A DNA stretch of 64,000 nucleotides, taken from NCBI RefSeq assembly GCF_016808095.1, contig NC_068972.1, forward strand, positions 41,075,029 through 41,139,028, given 5' to 3'. The DNA is from Vigna angularis (Eukaryota; Streptophyta; Magnoliopsida; Fabales; Fabaceae). Below the pieces are notes generated by a model. That model worked only from the letters and a program-made list of their open reading frames with translations. It ran no database searches and was not told the origin of the DNA. Position numbers and translations under genes: made by a program. Each line of letters begins with the position of its first letter. Positions within the stretch are counted from its first letter, which is position 1. Shown piece by piece: positions 23,440 through 35,632 of the stretch.

Positions 23440-25202
23440 ATACAATATTCTCTCTCAATATTTCAAAGACTGCACTAAAGTTGACCTTCATGCTCACGTG
23501 GAGGAGGTAAACCAGAAACTTCTTCAGGAAATCATCTAAGAAGTCGTTCACCACTACGAGGTTTAGACTTTGACTCTCCTGCGCCGCATGATCTGAAATT
23601 TGAGTAGCTTCTATATGTGATAATACTAAGAAGCAACTAGCACCTTCCAGGAGGTCTTGTCTCAAGACGTCGATCGACAACGACAATTATTCATCTTCAT
23701 CAGGAAACAACATCTCCTTACTACCGCAGTCAACCAGGATGCGATCGGTAGATAACCAATCCATTCCCAAGATTACTTCTAATCTTGGCAAAGGTAAATA
23801 GACAAGGTTTACCTTGAACCGACTACCCTCTACAACAATCGGACAACGGAAACACACAGAATACATCCTGATTAACCCTGATGTTGGTGTAGACACCACC
23901 AGATCAACGCCTAACTCTTCTACAGACATACCCAACTTTTCAACACATGCCTTCGCTCCGAAGGAGTGTGCTGTCCCCGAATTAAAAAGCACAACACAAG
24001 GCACACCAAGAAGTAAACAAATGCAGATGATGAGGTTACTTGAGCTGACTGCCTCTGACCCTACCAGGGCGTACACTCTGCCCATTGTCGGAGGTCTGCC
24101 ACCTTCCCTTGGTGAAGGCAAATTAGTCTTCTGTGCTTGAGAACCTAATCCTACTGCAGAAGTACACTCATCGGCAAAGTGCCCTTCTTTCCCGCACTCT
24201 TCACTGCTCTTCTTCCCATAGGGCAGTTGCTCCGATAATGAGGTCCTCCACATTTAAAACATTTAACGGTGCCGGATGGCCCGGCTGATCCTGACTGCAC
24301 AGATGGTTGATAGGATGAACCCTTAGACCCAGAAGAAAAGGATGGTCTAGCGTACGGGGTCTTCTTGGTGCTAAACCCACCACGAGATCCAGATGATCCC
24401 CCATTCCTAGTAGGCTGACTCTGCTGTCCTTCAGATTCCCCCTTCGTCTTTTCCAGATCGCGGGACATCTCCACCAATGTAGGGAACTCCCTGATGCGTA
24501 ACCCCTTTACCAGCAACTTGATATCATTCCTCAAGCCATTCTCAAACTTTCTGCACTGCCACTCTTCATCCACTGCCATAGTGTTGAAGCAAAGTAAATG
24601 CTTGAAGCGATTTGCATACTCTGACACTATTCTGTTGCCTTGTACCAGCTCTAGGAATTCCACTTCCTTTGCAAATCTCACACTGTCAGGGAAGTACTCA
24701 GTGTAAAATTTGGCTTTAAACAACTCCCAAGTAATAGGAGTTCCACTCCTTTCAAGGAGCTGTTCCACCAATGGCCAGCTTCCCCGGTAAGCAGATATTG
24801 AGTATAGGCTAATTTCTTCTCATCAAGACACCCCTTGGCTTCAAATATCCTCTCCATGTCTCCAAACCAGTGATCAGCTTCATCAGAACTGCACTTTCCA
24901 GTGAATCTTGCTGGGCGATGTTGGAGAAAGCTCTCCAAACTCCACTCTTGCGCAGGAATAACAATGGAAGAAACACTTGGAGGAGTCCTAGCACTAGTCA
25001 TCAATTCCATGAACTCCCTTTGCGTGTTCTCAGAAGACACTCTCGCGTTCTCTGCCGACATCCTTGCGGCTTCAAGATTTTGCAATGCAACGCTGTTCTG
25101 TTGAACCAACGCAGCATTCTGCTGCTGCAACGCCTGGAGCACCGCATTAGAGTCAGGTTGATCAACCCGCGGAGGAGAACGATGAGGAGACGTAGGTGCC
25201 AT
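23440..25202 (-). pseudogene. Decayed gag-protease region of a family-2 Tekay element
   Basis: From the ATG at 25202 the frames encode an N-terminal coiled region, a Gag domain ([44 protein letters not shown]), a zinc knuckle [13 protein letters not shown], then protease and linker to the start of the RT leader. The reading is broken by a frameshift near 24770, another near 24200 and a TAA near 23687. The protease active site reads LFNSGTAHSF, with Asn in place of the catalytic Asp of DSG. Sequence similar to pol ends at about 23440, where copy A of the RlmN-like segment begins, so RT, RNase H, integrase and any adjoining 3' LTR are missing. Confidence 0.88.
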
Positions 25203-25328
25203 CTTCTGTTCATACAGAAAGAAAGACCATTAGCCTGACTCAAACTAATACAACTTCCTACACGAGACCAGAGTACACAGTCACAAACGAAGCACACCCA
25301 GAACCAACAGGTTTCTAAGGAAGGAACT

Positions 25329-25340
25329 GCTCTGATACCA
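25329..25340 (-). promoter_or_regulatory. Primer binding site of the family-2 remnant
   Basis: TGGTATCAGAGC on the minus strand, complementary to initiator tRNA-Met. The adjoining LTR end is eroded: it reads GGGATGTTAA instead of GGGATGTTACA, so the final CA and the spacer are damaged. Confidence 0.85.
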
Positions 25341-25341
25341 T

Positions 25342-27856
25342 TAACATCCCGATTATATAATAACCCCTATTATATAATAAAGACGTCAACATTCAATTAT
25401 AGCAAACAGTCGGAATATGACGTGTAATTAAATGTGAAATTACATTCATCCAGAAATAAAAGAAACTAAAAATTTAAACTTGAACAGTTGAAAGGATTAA
25501 ACACTACAAGTGTTCAGGAAATTCCTAAGAAGACTACTCCGCAATCTCAGTAACTTCCAGCTCTTGCTCCAAGGGAATCTCCGCGACAACATCTGCTTCC
25601 ATCCGATTAGATGATCATCGCCAAAGAAACATACCCAAACGGCACACAACACAAACAACGCAAGGGTGAGCTAGATATAAAAAATATGTTATACATATAA
25701 TACAGTTAATTCACGTCACCATACATAGATACATATAAAGGAACAATATAAAGTATGCTCATTGAACCACAACTCACATATCTTTACGCTTGCATAGTTC
25801 TGCTGGCACTCTCCAACACTATGCAAGGTAAGCTACTACACACGACTTATCCGGATTTGTATAACTGTCGAACTAACAGTCGTCTTTGCACTTGCATAGT
25901 TCTGCTGGCACTCTCCAACACTATGCAAGGTAAGTCCCCAACCTGCCTATATCTGCCATTAAAGGCTATAGACGAGGACCTCCCTCTACTCTCACCACTG
26001 ACACTGTTCTTCTTTATGTGAGCATGAACAATGCTTTGAGTGTAGGGATAGACAGACCGATCCTAAGTTCACTAAAGTTATACAGAACAACCACGACACC
26101 ACATAACCACTTATAATCATCTCTCCCTGAGATGTTCACTTCATACTCACATACATCACTTACATTTACAATTGTACTTCATACTCACATACATCACTTA
26201 CATTTACAATTGTATCATCACAATAATTTATCATATCTCATGCATTCACATATTTTTCACATAAGTCATATCAGAATATATATTCCATCCACATTGCACA
26301 CTTAAAACAAGAGCAATTACTTTGGAACCGAACGCTATTTACCGAACGCTATTTGTCGAGCACTATTTGGCTGAATACTATTTAGTCGAACACTATTCAC
26401 TTAATGCCATTCATCCAACTTTTTTGGAAGTACACTATTTGGGCGAACGCAATCTGACCGAACGATATCTGCCGAACGCTAATTACTGAATACTATTCAA
26501 CGAGCGTTATATTGCCGAACACTATGCTACCTGCACGGACGCTATTTTCTAATCACCAGGCCGAACATTATTAGGACGGACGTTAAAGATCAAGCATAAT
26601 GAGGCCGAACGCAACAAAACGAGCACCATATTAGATTGAGCACTATTTGACCGAACGCCAAAACCGACCGTCATTAAACACTATTCGGCCGAACACTAAC
26701 AATTTGCACCACAATCAAACACTATTTTGCCGAACGCTACAAACCGAGCACCATATTGAATTCAACACTATCAAGCCGAACGCTAAACCGAACATCATAC
26801 TGAATCGACTACTGTTGGGACGAACGCTCAACGATTGAAACCTAAGAATACTAACTCAACGCCGAACGCTCAAACTCACAACAATACCAAGGCCGAACGC
26901 TAACATCACAACCATACCATGGCCGAACGTTCAAGATGGAAACCTAAGAATACCAATTCAAGACTGAACACTCAAGATGAAAGAAACACTATTAAACCGG
27001 ACACCATTAGGACGAACGTTTGGACTATTGATCGAACACCTAGGACTATGTCGAACACCTAAAGAAGGTGGACGATCCTCTACACTCCTGACCGAATCAA
27101 CACTTAACCGAACAGTAATAAATCATAGACTGACCGAACGGTACTAAATCCGATTCTTAACCGAACAGTACTAATCATTCCAGGCCGAACGGTAACAGAT
27201 CGATACTTAACAGAAAACTATTCAATCAAATATCAACCGAACAGTATAAAATAAACCTCGACCGAGCAACACAAATTACAACCTAACCGAACGGTACCAA
27301 AATCGTGATTTAACCTATTCTAACAACCGAACGCTATTATCACTTAATACACGATCAGGACCGAACGCTAATATCACTAGCGCAGGACGAACGTTTAGGC
27401 TCGCTATCTGAGAGTACTAGACCGAACGCTCGTTCTATTTTTGGCCGATCACTGTTGGTCGAGCACTATACGGACGTGCGCTCGACAGCCAACCAGTATT
27501 TGGTCGAGCACTGTTAGGACGAACGTTAAAACCGAACATCATATTCAATTAAACACTATTGGGCCGAACGCTATGATCGTATACTTACTATTTGGACGAA
27601 CGCTTGAGATCAAATAAGACGAAACCGAACACTATCATGTTGAGTATTGTTTGGACGAACGTCTAATATATTATTGACTTTTAGCCAGGGAGGAACGCTG
27701 AGGTTCGTAGAACATAAGACCGAACGCTCTAATATTTTGGCCGAACGTGCGCCCCCTCCACTTCAACCGAACTTGCAGCTGCTCCCTTTCCCACTTTCCT
27801 TCAAACGTGCAGCCCTTCCCCACCACTTTAATTAAAAAGGACGCTCGGTCCTTACA
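25342..27856 (-). mobile_element. 5' LTR of the family-2 Tekay remnant
   Basis: About 2515 bp, from TAACATCCCGATTATATAA to GGTCCTTACA. It shares the conserved block GATGATCATCGCCAA...AAGGGTGAGCTAGATATA with the other family-2 LTRs. It holds two hairpin units (GCATAG...CTATGC, at about 25780-25935) that are expanded to eleven in the LTR at 54106. The second half (26330-27850) is an array of CCGAACGCTA-type words. Confidence 0.85.
26330..27850. repeat. CCGAACGCT-type motif array in a family-2 LTR
   Basis: Words such as CCGAACGCTATT, GGACGAACGCTCAA, CCGAACGGTA and CCGAACACTA recur every 15-40 bases. This is a variant of the CGAACG-centred motif of the element 1/2 LTRs in a largely different sequence context. 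The matching array in the other family-2 LTR is at about 58755-60260. Confidence 0.8.
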
Positions 27857-27931
27857 AGAGTCACACTAAGTGAAAATTTTTGATGTTAAACCTATCTAAA
27901 ATCATGTTGAAATAGGTATTTTGAGAAAGTT

Positions 27932-30885
27932 TGTGACATCCCAAAAATACAGTCATAACTATAAATTCAGAAAGTCACATTTAATAATAATTCAGTACAA
28001 TTTTTCACTAAAAACAAAAGCCAAGCCGTACACCTTACAACACGAATCACAATCTGAAGTCGAACGCACAAATAAAAACCTGACCGAACGGTTTACAGAA
28101 AACATTTACCGAACGGTCCAAAATAAACTTAAATGAAAACGAGAGATGGTCGAACGACCATTCAATTCAACTAAATACAATACAGGCCGAGCGGTCTCAC
28201 TGCTCGATCTTCACTTCAACATCCACCAGGTTCTCTTCATTCAACGCATCTTCCAAACGCTCGTCTCCCTCTGCTCACATCCACACGGATGATCATTGCA
28301 ATGACAAGACGGACGTACAAGGACAATTGACAACACAAGGAAAACGAAAGGGTAAGCTTACGTAATTTAACTCATGCATCAACATACAATTTCAGGTAAA
28401 CAATTCAACATACATGCATATCTCAACATACACATTCATTTCATAACAACCGACTCCAACATACTCACTAAATAAAACTCAACACGACTGACTGTCCGGA
28501 CTGTATGAACTCTGTGTAGCTTCGGTGTTCGTGCACCCGGGTGATGTAGTAACTGGAACTCTCATCAGCTGCCACCCGAGGTTAATCCTATCTGTCCAAT
28601 AATCATCAGGACTAGGACCTCCTGCCGTTCCCACACATGACATACCCCCTCTACGTGAGGACGAGTACTCACGGAACATCAGGATGAACTACCGGATAAG
28701 CTTACCACATTCATACTTTACAAATCTCAATAATCAATTCTTGAGTCGCTCCTCCTTGGAACGCTCTTTCAAAAGTCACAACATTTCCATTCATCTCTCC
28801 ATCATTCACTATTTGTCATTTTACTATTCATCATTTACTGTTCATAATACATTCATACTTTCATTTCATCTCACACACTGTTCATCAATCACCATATATC
28901 ATTCCATCATTTCTTTCATTATTTGTAAGTGAAACCACCAAAACTGAACGTTCTGCCCCCAAGGACCAAGGACGAACGCCGCAAGTGAGACCAAAAGACG
29001 TTCGTTCAAATCAAAGGACGAACGGCAGAGTTTACTGTTAAGTTCTGAGTAAGGTACTGTTCATTGGACGAACGCTATTTCACAGAAAAAGAGTACGAGC
29101 GCTCAAAATAAAACTGAGCGTCATTCAGGACGAACGCTCACATAGACAGAGCATCATTTTGAGCGAGCGCTCAGTATAAGACCGAGCCCCATTTTAGAAC
29201 GAACGCTTAGTTCAAAACCGAGCATCATTAGGACGAACGCTCAGTGTGAGACCGAGCCCCAATTTGAGCGAGCGTTCGGTATAAGACCGAACACCATTTT
29301 GAGCGAGCACTCATTATGAACGAACACTAAACAGAACGAACGTTCAGTATAAGATTAAATACCAATTAGGACGGACGTTCAGTATAGAACCGAACGCACT
29401 TTAGGACGAACGCTGGTGTGAGACCGAACGTTAATAACCTTAAAATAATAGACTTTGATTTCGAAGAAGTACGAACGGTAAAACACACTATTACATATGT
29501 GCATACAACAGAAGGGATTTTATCAAAGAATACCAAACACAGTGCTTGGCCGAACGCTCAAGAATAGCCTTTAGATACGAGGACGCTCGTCCTCAACAAG
29601 GGATCCTTCCAAATGAACGAATCCCACTTCTACTACTTTATCAGGAAAACCGAACGGTCAAGGACCGTTCAGCAACGAACGTATATGTTCATAGGGAAAG
29701 TTTCTTAGTCAATTTCTTTTGTATTCCAGTTCATCTTTTGTCATTCATACTCATAGATTTCACACGTTCATATCAACATCAACTTCCACATTTTATACAA
29801 TCCATGTCATGTAAATTCATACATCTCATTTCACCGAGAAAACGAACGTTCATGCAGTTCAATAAATCAAATATCATGCATTATACACATACCATCAAAT
29901 AACGAACGTTCACATAGCCAATCATAGAAGCATCCAACAGTAAAATGACGAACGTTCATTCATTCATACATCATGCCTTATTTTCTTACAAATAAATAAC
30001 GAACGTTCACATAGCATACATCATACCAGTTAAATTAAATAAGCTTCCCTTACCCGGAATGGACGAACGTTCACAGGCGCACACAGACGCTCTCTACTCA
30101 AATCCTTATCACCAACGTTCGTTAATCCACTATTTATGAACGAACGCTCAGAAACCCACCTATATTAGGTCATATACTGTTAGGACGAACGTTCAGAATA
30201 TTTAAGAACGAACGCTCAACATGTAACTTAAGGACGAACGCTCGACAACACTGTTTGGACGAGCGCTCGTTACTAAGACGAACGAACGTTCAGAAACGAA
30301 CGCTCGACAGAGAAAAAGAGACGAGCGCTCAAAACAACGTGGACGAACGTTCAATTTGTCAAGTTTTGGACGAACGTCCAATTTGAAACCAAATTGGACG
30401 AACGCGATTCTGCAGATTTTGCAGAATCACTGATTTTCCAGAAAACCAGAAAACCTCCATTTTTAACTCTAAAGCTTTTAGATTTCTACCAAAAACAGCA
30501 AAATGAACTAACCAAAACGAAAAATCTATCTCCCCTTACCTCTTGAAGACTTCCTTTGTGAACTCTTTGAATCTAACTCTTCCAAAACTTGCAGTTCCAA
30601 GCAATTCCACCAAGCTTTGAACTTCTCCTTCTCTTACAAAAAATGGCAGCAAGGTAGCAAGGATTCTTCCCCTTCCAGTGCAGAAACTCTCCCACTGCAG
30701 AACCCTTCAACTCCTTTTATCTTCCAAGCTTGCATGGTGCCAAAACAAGAGAGAAGTCACGGACTTCTTTGTTCCCCACTTCCAAATAAAACCAAGTCCC
30801 GTGACTTCCTAATTGCTTCCCCCACCCCTTCTAAAATAATATTAAAATAAAAACATAACATAAAATAAAATACTAGGTCCTTACA
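27932..30885 (-). repeat. 3' LTR of element 2
   Basis: 2954 bp. Compared with element 1 it has blocks of near identity mixed with clearly different blocks (about 28130-28250, 29945-30060 and 30415-30620). The octamer array is at about 28934-30410. Confidence 0.94.
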
Positions 30886-30895
30886 TTCTCCCCAA
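30886..30895 (-). promoter_or_regulatory. Polypurine tract of element 2
   Basis: TTGGGGAGAA on the minus strand, directly before the 3' LTR, identical to that of element 1. Confidence 0.7.
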
Positions 30896-30920
30896 CAACA
30901 AAAATTTTCGTCCTCGAAAA

Positions 30921-33900
30921 TTAGGACGGAGTCTCGAACAGATGGGGATACAAATCCTTCATAGCGTCTTCGACTTCCCAAGTAGAGTCGCCCGTCTTCT
31001 TGTCCCAGACGACTTTCACCAATCTGACGGCTTTCTTCTTGTAGTACCTGGTGTCACTGTCTTCAATGCGTACTGGCTGCATCTCTAGCGTACGGTCTTG
31101 ACGAAGACGAATATCTTCTAACTCCAACACGTGAGAAGGGTCGGATACGTACTTTCGGAGTTGAGAAACGTGAAAGACTGGATGCAAGTTTGATAACTGA
31201 GGCGGCAAAGACAACTCGTATGCAACTGGTCCAATCTTCCTCAAGATCTGATAGGGTCCGATGAACTTGGGAGACAACTTTTTGGGTCGAATAGCTCTTC
31301 CAACTCCAGTGGTCGAATGCAATCTAAGGAAAACATGATCTTCTGCATCGAACTCCAAGGGTCTTCTCCTCTTGTCAGCGTAGGATTTCTGTCGACTCCT
31401 GGACGTCTTCAGCCTCTCTTGAATTAACTTCACCTTCTCAGTCGTCTGCTGAATGAGCTCTGGTCCTGTTAACACCTTTTCCCCTTCCTGAAACCAACAC
31501 AAGGGCGTTCGGCATCTTCTCCCGTACAGAGCCTCGAAAGGAGCCATTCCTATACTGGCTTGAAAACTATTGTTGTATGTGAACTCTACTAAAGGCAAGA
31601 CTTCATCCCAGACGCCCATGTGATCTAGGACACACGTCCTCAATAAGTCTTCAAGCGTGTGAATGGTTCTCTCGGACTGGCCGTCTGTCTGAGGATGATA
31701 AGCCGAACTCATATGGAGTTTGCTACCGAGTTCACTTTGTAATGATCGCCAGAACCGAGAAGTAAATCTCGTGTCTCGGTCTGAAACAATGCTAGACGGA
31801 ACTCCATGTAGACGAACTATTTCTTTGATATAAAGCTTAGCCAAGTTCGTCATAGACATCTTCAGGTTGACTGCTAGGAAATGAGCACTCTTCGTCAGTC
31901 GATCTACAATTACCCATACGGAATCATGATTCCTGACTGTGCGAGGTAAGTGAGTCACAAAATCCATCGCAATGCTGTCCCACTTCCATTCTGGGATTTC
32001 TAACTGCTGAAGTAATCCACCAGGCCTTTGATACTCAGCCTTGGCTCGCTGGCATGTTAAACAGGATGCCACAAAACGTGCAACGTCACTCTTCATTCCT
32101 GGCCACCAGAATGAGCTCCTGAGATCTTGATACATCTTAGTCATACCAGGGTGTATGCTAAGACGACTGTGATGTCCTTCCTCAAGAATAATTCTTTTCA
32201 GTTCGCCATCATTTGGAACACACGTCCTATTCATGTAGCGTAAAAGACCGTCCGTTCCAGTGTTGAAATGCTTAGCTTGATCTGTACCGAGTGCGTTCAA
32301 GATCTTCACCAACTCTTCATCTTCTCGCTGTTTCACTCTGATTCGGTCGAATACATCACTGGAGATTCTACAAGTACAACATTTGATAAAATTCGGTTGT
32401 AAGTCAAACTGTAACCTCAGATCTCTAAAACTTTCTACCAAACTCAACTCTCGGACCATCATAGAGGAGACGTGAACTACCTTTTTGCTTAAAGCGTCTG
32501 CTACAACATTTGCTTTTCCCGGATGGTAGAGTAGTTCAAAGTCGTAATCCTTTAAGAACTCCAACCAACGTCTCTGTCTCATATTCAGCTCCTTCTGATC
32601 AAACAGGTATTTGAGACTCTTGTGATCACTGAATACTTGAAATGTCGACCCATACAAGTAGTGTCTCCAGATTTTCAAAGCAAAGACGACTGCTGCTAAT
32701 TCCAGGTCGTGAGTTGGATAATTCTTCTCGTGAACCTTCAATTGCCGAGAAGCGTACGCGACCACCCTCTTTTCTTGCATGAGTACACAACCCAAACCCT
32801 GATGAGACGCGTCACAATACACCACGAATGGTTTAGCCGCGTCAGGAATTACCAATACCGGGGCGCTTGTTAACTTATTCTTCAATTCCTGGAAACTTTC
32901 TTCACACCGATCGGTCCAAGCGAACGGTTGATCTTTTCTGGTCAGCTGAGTCAACGGAGCTACTATCTTGGAAAACCCTTCAATGAACCGTCTATAGTAG
33001 CCCGCGAGTCCCACAAAGCTACGAACTTCAGTTACCGAACGTGGACTCTCCCACTCCAATACTGCTCTTACTTTTGCCGGATCCACTGATATTCCTCCAG
33101 CTGAAACTATGTGTCCCAAGAATGGCACTTCCTTCATCCAAAATTCACATTTAGAGAATTTGGCGTACAACTCCTTTTCTCTTAAGATGCTTAGAACAAT
33201 CCTCAAGTGATCTTCATGCTCTTCATAGCTCTTGGAGTAAACAAGAATATCATCAATGAATACAACCACAAACTTATCAAGATACGGCCTGAAGATACGA
33301 TTCATGTAGTCCATAAATATTGCTGGGGCGTTTGTTACCCCGAATGGCATCACTACATACTCGTAGTGTCCATAACGAGATCGGAAGGCTGTCTTCTGGA
33401 TGTCTTCTTCCTTCACCCGAATCTGATGGTATCCCGACCGTAAATCAATCTTTGAGAATATAGTCGCGCCATGTAATTGATCTAGCAGGTCATCAATCCG
33501 AGGCAAAGGATACTTGTTTTTGATAGTCAGCTTGTTTAACTGCCTGTAATCAATGCAGAGACGAGAACTGCCATCCTTCTTCTTCACTAAGAGTACTGGC
33601 GCTCCCCAAGGTGATACACTTGGTCTGATAAACTGCTTATCCATTAATTCTTCAATCTGCTCCTTGAGTTCAGCTAACTCTGCTGGCGACATCCGATAGG
33701 GCGCAATAGAGATAGGTCCAGCATTTGATACTAGGTCGATAGTAAATTCCACCTCGCGTGGAGGAGGTAATCCGGGCACTTCGTCAGGAAATACGTCAGG
33801 GAATTCATCCACGACTGATCGTCCTCCATTCAGTTTACTGGACGATCGCTCATGAGTCAAACCTTCAAGTCGTTCATCCGAATGCGTCATGATTAGAAAA

Positions 33901-35477
33901 CAACTAGCACCATCCACGATGTCTTCCTTTAGCTGACCGAGCGTCACCGATAGCTCTACTTCGTACTCGTCCGGAAACACCAATTCCTTAGCACCACAGT
34001 CAATGAGAATGCGATTGGCAGCCAACCAATCCATTCCTAGGATCACTTCCAAATCCTTTAGGGGTAGGCAGATGAGGTTTACCTTATAGTTACGTCCTTC
34101 AACCTCTATAGGGCATTTAACACATACAGTAGACGTCCTAACCTCACCCGCTGCTGGGGTTGATACTACCAAGTCGAACTGCATCTCGCGTTCGGCTAAT
34201 CCCAATTTCTCAACACACGCCTTCGAAATGAAGGAGTGTGTTGCCCCCGAATCATACAGCACACAAACAGGCATTCCATGTAATAAGCAAGTACTAGTGA
34301 CGAGCGTACCTGAACTGGCAGCTTCGGCGCCTGTTATAGCATAAACACGACCAACCGCTTGTGCTCTTCCACCCCGATCCTGTTGCATCCTCCCGGCATT
34401 TGGCGGCCTCATTACTGCACATCTGCCCATATTACACTCGTGCTCCATGTGACCATTTCTTCTGCAGCGAGTACAGTATTTCGCTCCCTCCAACAGAGGA
34501 CACGACGATCGATAGTGTGGTCCTCCACACCTAAAACATCTGACTGATCCATGCTGTCCAGACTGTCCGGCAACAACCATAGCCTGAGAATTTGATGGTT
34601 GTGCTGGGCGAGCATACGGCAACCTGTTCCTATTCAGATTTGGCCTGGACATGATCGGCCCCCTAGTTGCTTGTTGCTGCTCCTTCAGTCGTTCTGCTTC
34701 AGCCACATTTTTCTCTAACACTTTTGCTCTCTCAATCATCACAGGAAAGGACTTAATGCAGAGGCTGGATATCAACACCTTAAGGTCACTTCTCAGTCCA
34801 TTTTCAAATTTCCTGCACTGCCACACTTCACTGGTGGCAAGGGTATTAAAGCGAACCAGGTGTTTGAACCTGTTGGTGTACTCCGAAACAGACATATTAC
34901 CTTGTACCAACTGGAGAAATTCCACCTCTTTGCTGAAGCGAACACTATCCGGAAAATACTCCTCATAAAACTTTTCCTTGAAGACTTTCCAGGAAATAGG
35001 GCTGTGAGATTCTGCTAGTATCATCTTCGCAGTCGTCCACCAATGACTAGCTTCTCCAATCAATAAATATTCAGTGAATGCCAGTCTTCGATCGTTTGGA
35101 CAATCCTTGGCATCATAGATCTGCTCCATGTCCCGTATCCACTGATCAGCTCCGTCAGGAAGGCATTTCCCATCAAACTTTGCAGGGCGGTGCTGCAAGA
35201 AGCCCTCCAAAGTCCACTCAGCCTGATGAGTAGCATTTGAAGCAGATGCCCCCAGCGTACCCCTAGTAGCTGCAAGAATCTCCATCAGCTGCCTCTGAGT
35301 CATTTCAGAATTGGTGCGAGCAGCTTCAAGATTTTGCGAATTAGCCGCGTTTTGCTGCATCAGAACAGCATTCTGCTCTTGTAGCTTCTCGATCACTGAT
35401 TCCAATAGCCTGGTGTTGTTGTTGGGCCCATCATGATCATTGGTCTGTGATGGAGGAGGAGGTAGTCTAGATGCCAT
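30921..35477 (-). CDS. gag-pol: Gag-Pol polyprotein of element 2 (Tekay chromovirus)
   Basis: 1518 residues without a stop. Order: coiled N-terminus (about 20-70); Gag capsid domain (about 95-260); two zinc knuckles, Cys314-Cys326 with unusual CX2CX3HX4C spacing and Cys335-Cys348 with normal CX2CX4HX4C; aspartic protease with DSGA at 409-412; reverse transcriptase (about 600-790) with Asp678 and FIDDILVYS at 740-748; RNase H with Asp889, Glu926, Asp951 and Asp994; integrase with a zinc-binding region (His1109, Cys1139, Cys1142) and the catalytic triad Asp1172, Asp1233, Glu1269 (DD35E). The C-terminal segment ending in [15 protein letters not shown] resembles the chromodomain-like tail of Tekay/Del elements. 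All expected catalytic residues are present. The ATG at 35477 follows the leader. The product would form particles, copy the RNA into DNA and integrate it. Confidence 0.96.
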   Translation of the reverse strand: MASRLPPPPSQTNDHDGPNNNTRLLESVIEKLQEQNAVLMQQNAANSQNLEAARTNSEMTQRQLMEILAATRGTLGASASNATHQAEWTLEGFLQHRPAKFDGKCLPDGADQWIRDMEQIYDAKDCPNDRRLAFTEYLLIGEASHWWTTAKMILAESHSPISWKVFKEKFYEEYFPDSVRFSKEVEFLQLVQGNMSVSEYTNRFKHLVRFNTLATSEVWQCRKFENGLRSDLKVLISSLCIKSFPVMIERAKVLEKNVAEAERLKEQQQATRGPIMSRPNLNRNRLPYARPAQPSNSQAMVVAGQSGQHGSVRCFRCGGPHYRSSCPLLEGAKYCTRCRRNGHMEHECNMGRCAVMRPPNAGRMQQDRGGRAQAVGRVYAITGAEAASSGTLVTSTCLLHGMPVCVLYDSGATHSFISKACVEKLGLAEREMQFDLVVSTPAAGEVRTSTVCVKCPIEVEGRNYKVNLICLPLKDLEVILGMDWLAANRILIDCGAKELVFPDEYEVELSVTLGQLKEDIVDGASCFLIMTHSDERLEGLTHERSSSKLNGGRSVVDEFPDVFPDEVPGLPPPREVEFTIDLVSNAGPISIAPYRMSPAELAELKEQIEELMDKQFIRPSVSPWGAPVLLVKKKDGSSRLCIDYRQLNKLTIKNKYPLPRIDDLLDQLHGATIFSKIDLRSGYHQIRVKEEDIQKTAFRSRYGHYEYVVMPFGVTNAPAIFMDYMNRIFRPYLDKFVVVFIDDILVYSKSYEEHEDHLRIVLSILREKELYAKFSKCEFWMKEVPFLGHIVSAGGISVDPAKVRAVLEWESPRSVTEVRSFVGLAGYYRRFIEGFSKIVAPLTQLTRKDQPFAWTDRCEESFQELKNKLTSAPVLVIPDAAKPFVVYCDASHQGLGCVLMQEKRVVAYASRQLKVHEKNYPTHDLELAAVVFALKIWRHYLYGSTFQVFSDHKSLKYLFDQKELNMRQRRWLEFLKDYDFELLYHPGKANVVADALSKKVVHVSSMMVRELSLVESFRDLRLQFDLQPNFIKCCTCRISSDVFDRIRVKQREDEELVKILNALGTDQAKHFNTGTDGLLRYMNRTCVPNDGELKRIILEEGHHSRLSIHPGMTKMYQDLRSSFWWPGMKSDVARFVASCLTCQRAKAEYQRPGGLLQQLEIPEWKWDSIAMDFVTHLPRTVRNHDSVWVIVDRLTKSAHFLAVNLKMSMTNLAKLYIKEIVRLHGVPSSIVSDRDTRFTSRFWRSLQSELGSKLHMSSAYHPQTDGQSERTIHTLEDLLRTCVLDHMGVWDEVLPLVEFTYNNSFQASIGMAPFEALYGRRCRTPLCWFQEGEKVLTGPELIQQTTEKVKLIQERLKTSRSRQKSYADKRRRPLEFDAEDHVFLRLHSTTGVGRAIRPKKLSPKFIGPYQILRKIGPVAYELSLPPQLSNLHPVFHVSQLRKYVSDPSHVLELEDIRLRQDRTLEMQPVRIEDSDTRYYKKKAVRLVKVVWDKKTGDSTWEVEDAMKDLYPHLFETPS

Positions 35478-35616
35478 AGGTTCTCTGAGAAACAGAGAAA
35501 GAAATGAACTTTAGTCCTGTTCAAAGAGTTGAAAATAACTCATTAAACGCAATGTAAGCACACAGCAAAAACACAGTGTACTCATAACCTACAGTGTCCT
35601 TTAAAAGAACAAAACT

Positions 35617-35628
35617 GCTCTGATACCA
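35617..35628 (-). promoter_or_regulatory. Primer binding site of element 2
   Basis: TGGTATCAGAGC on the minus strand, four bases after the 5' LTR, complementary to initiator tRNA-Met. The untranslated leader covers 35478-35616. Confidence 0.9.
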
Positions 35629-35632
35629 CTAA

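Noticed and set aside
20081..27856. A single complete composite retrotransposon carrying the RlmN-like segment
   Set aside because: The outer 5-mers do not match, the left LTR is truncated internally and most of pol is missing. A rearranged remnant is the safer reading.
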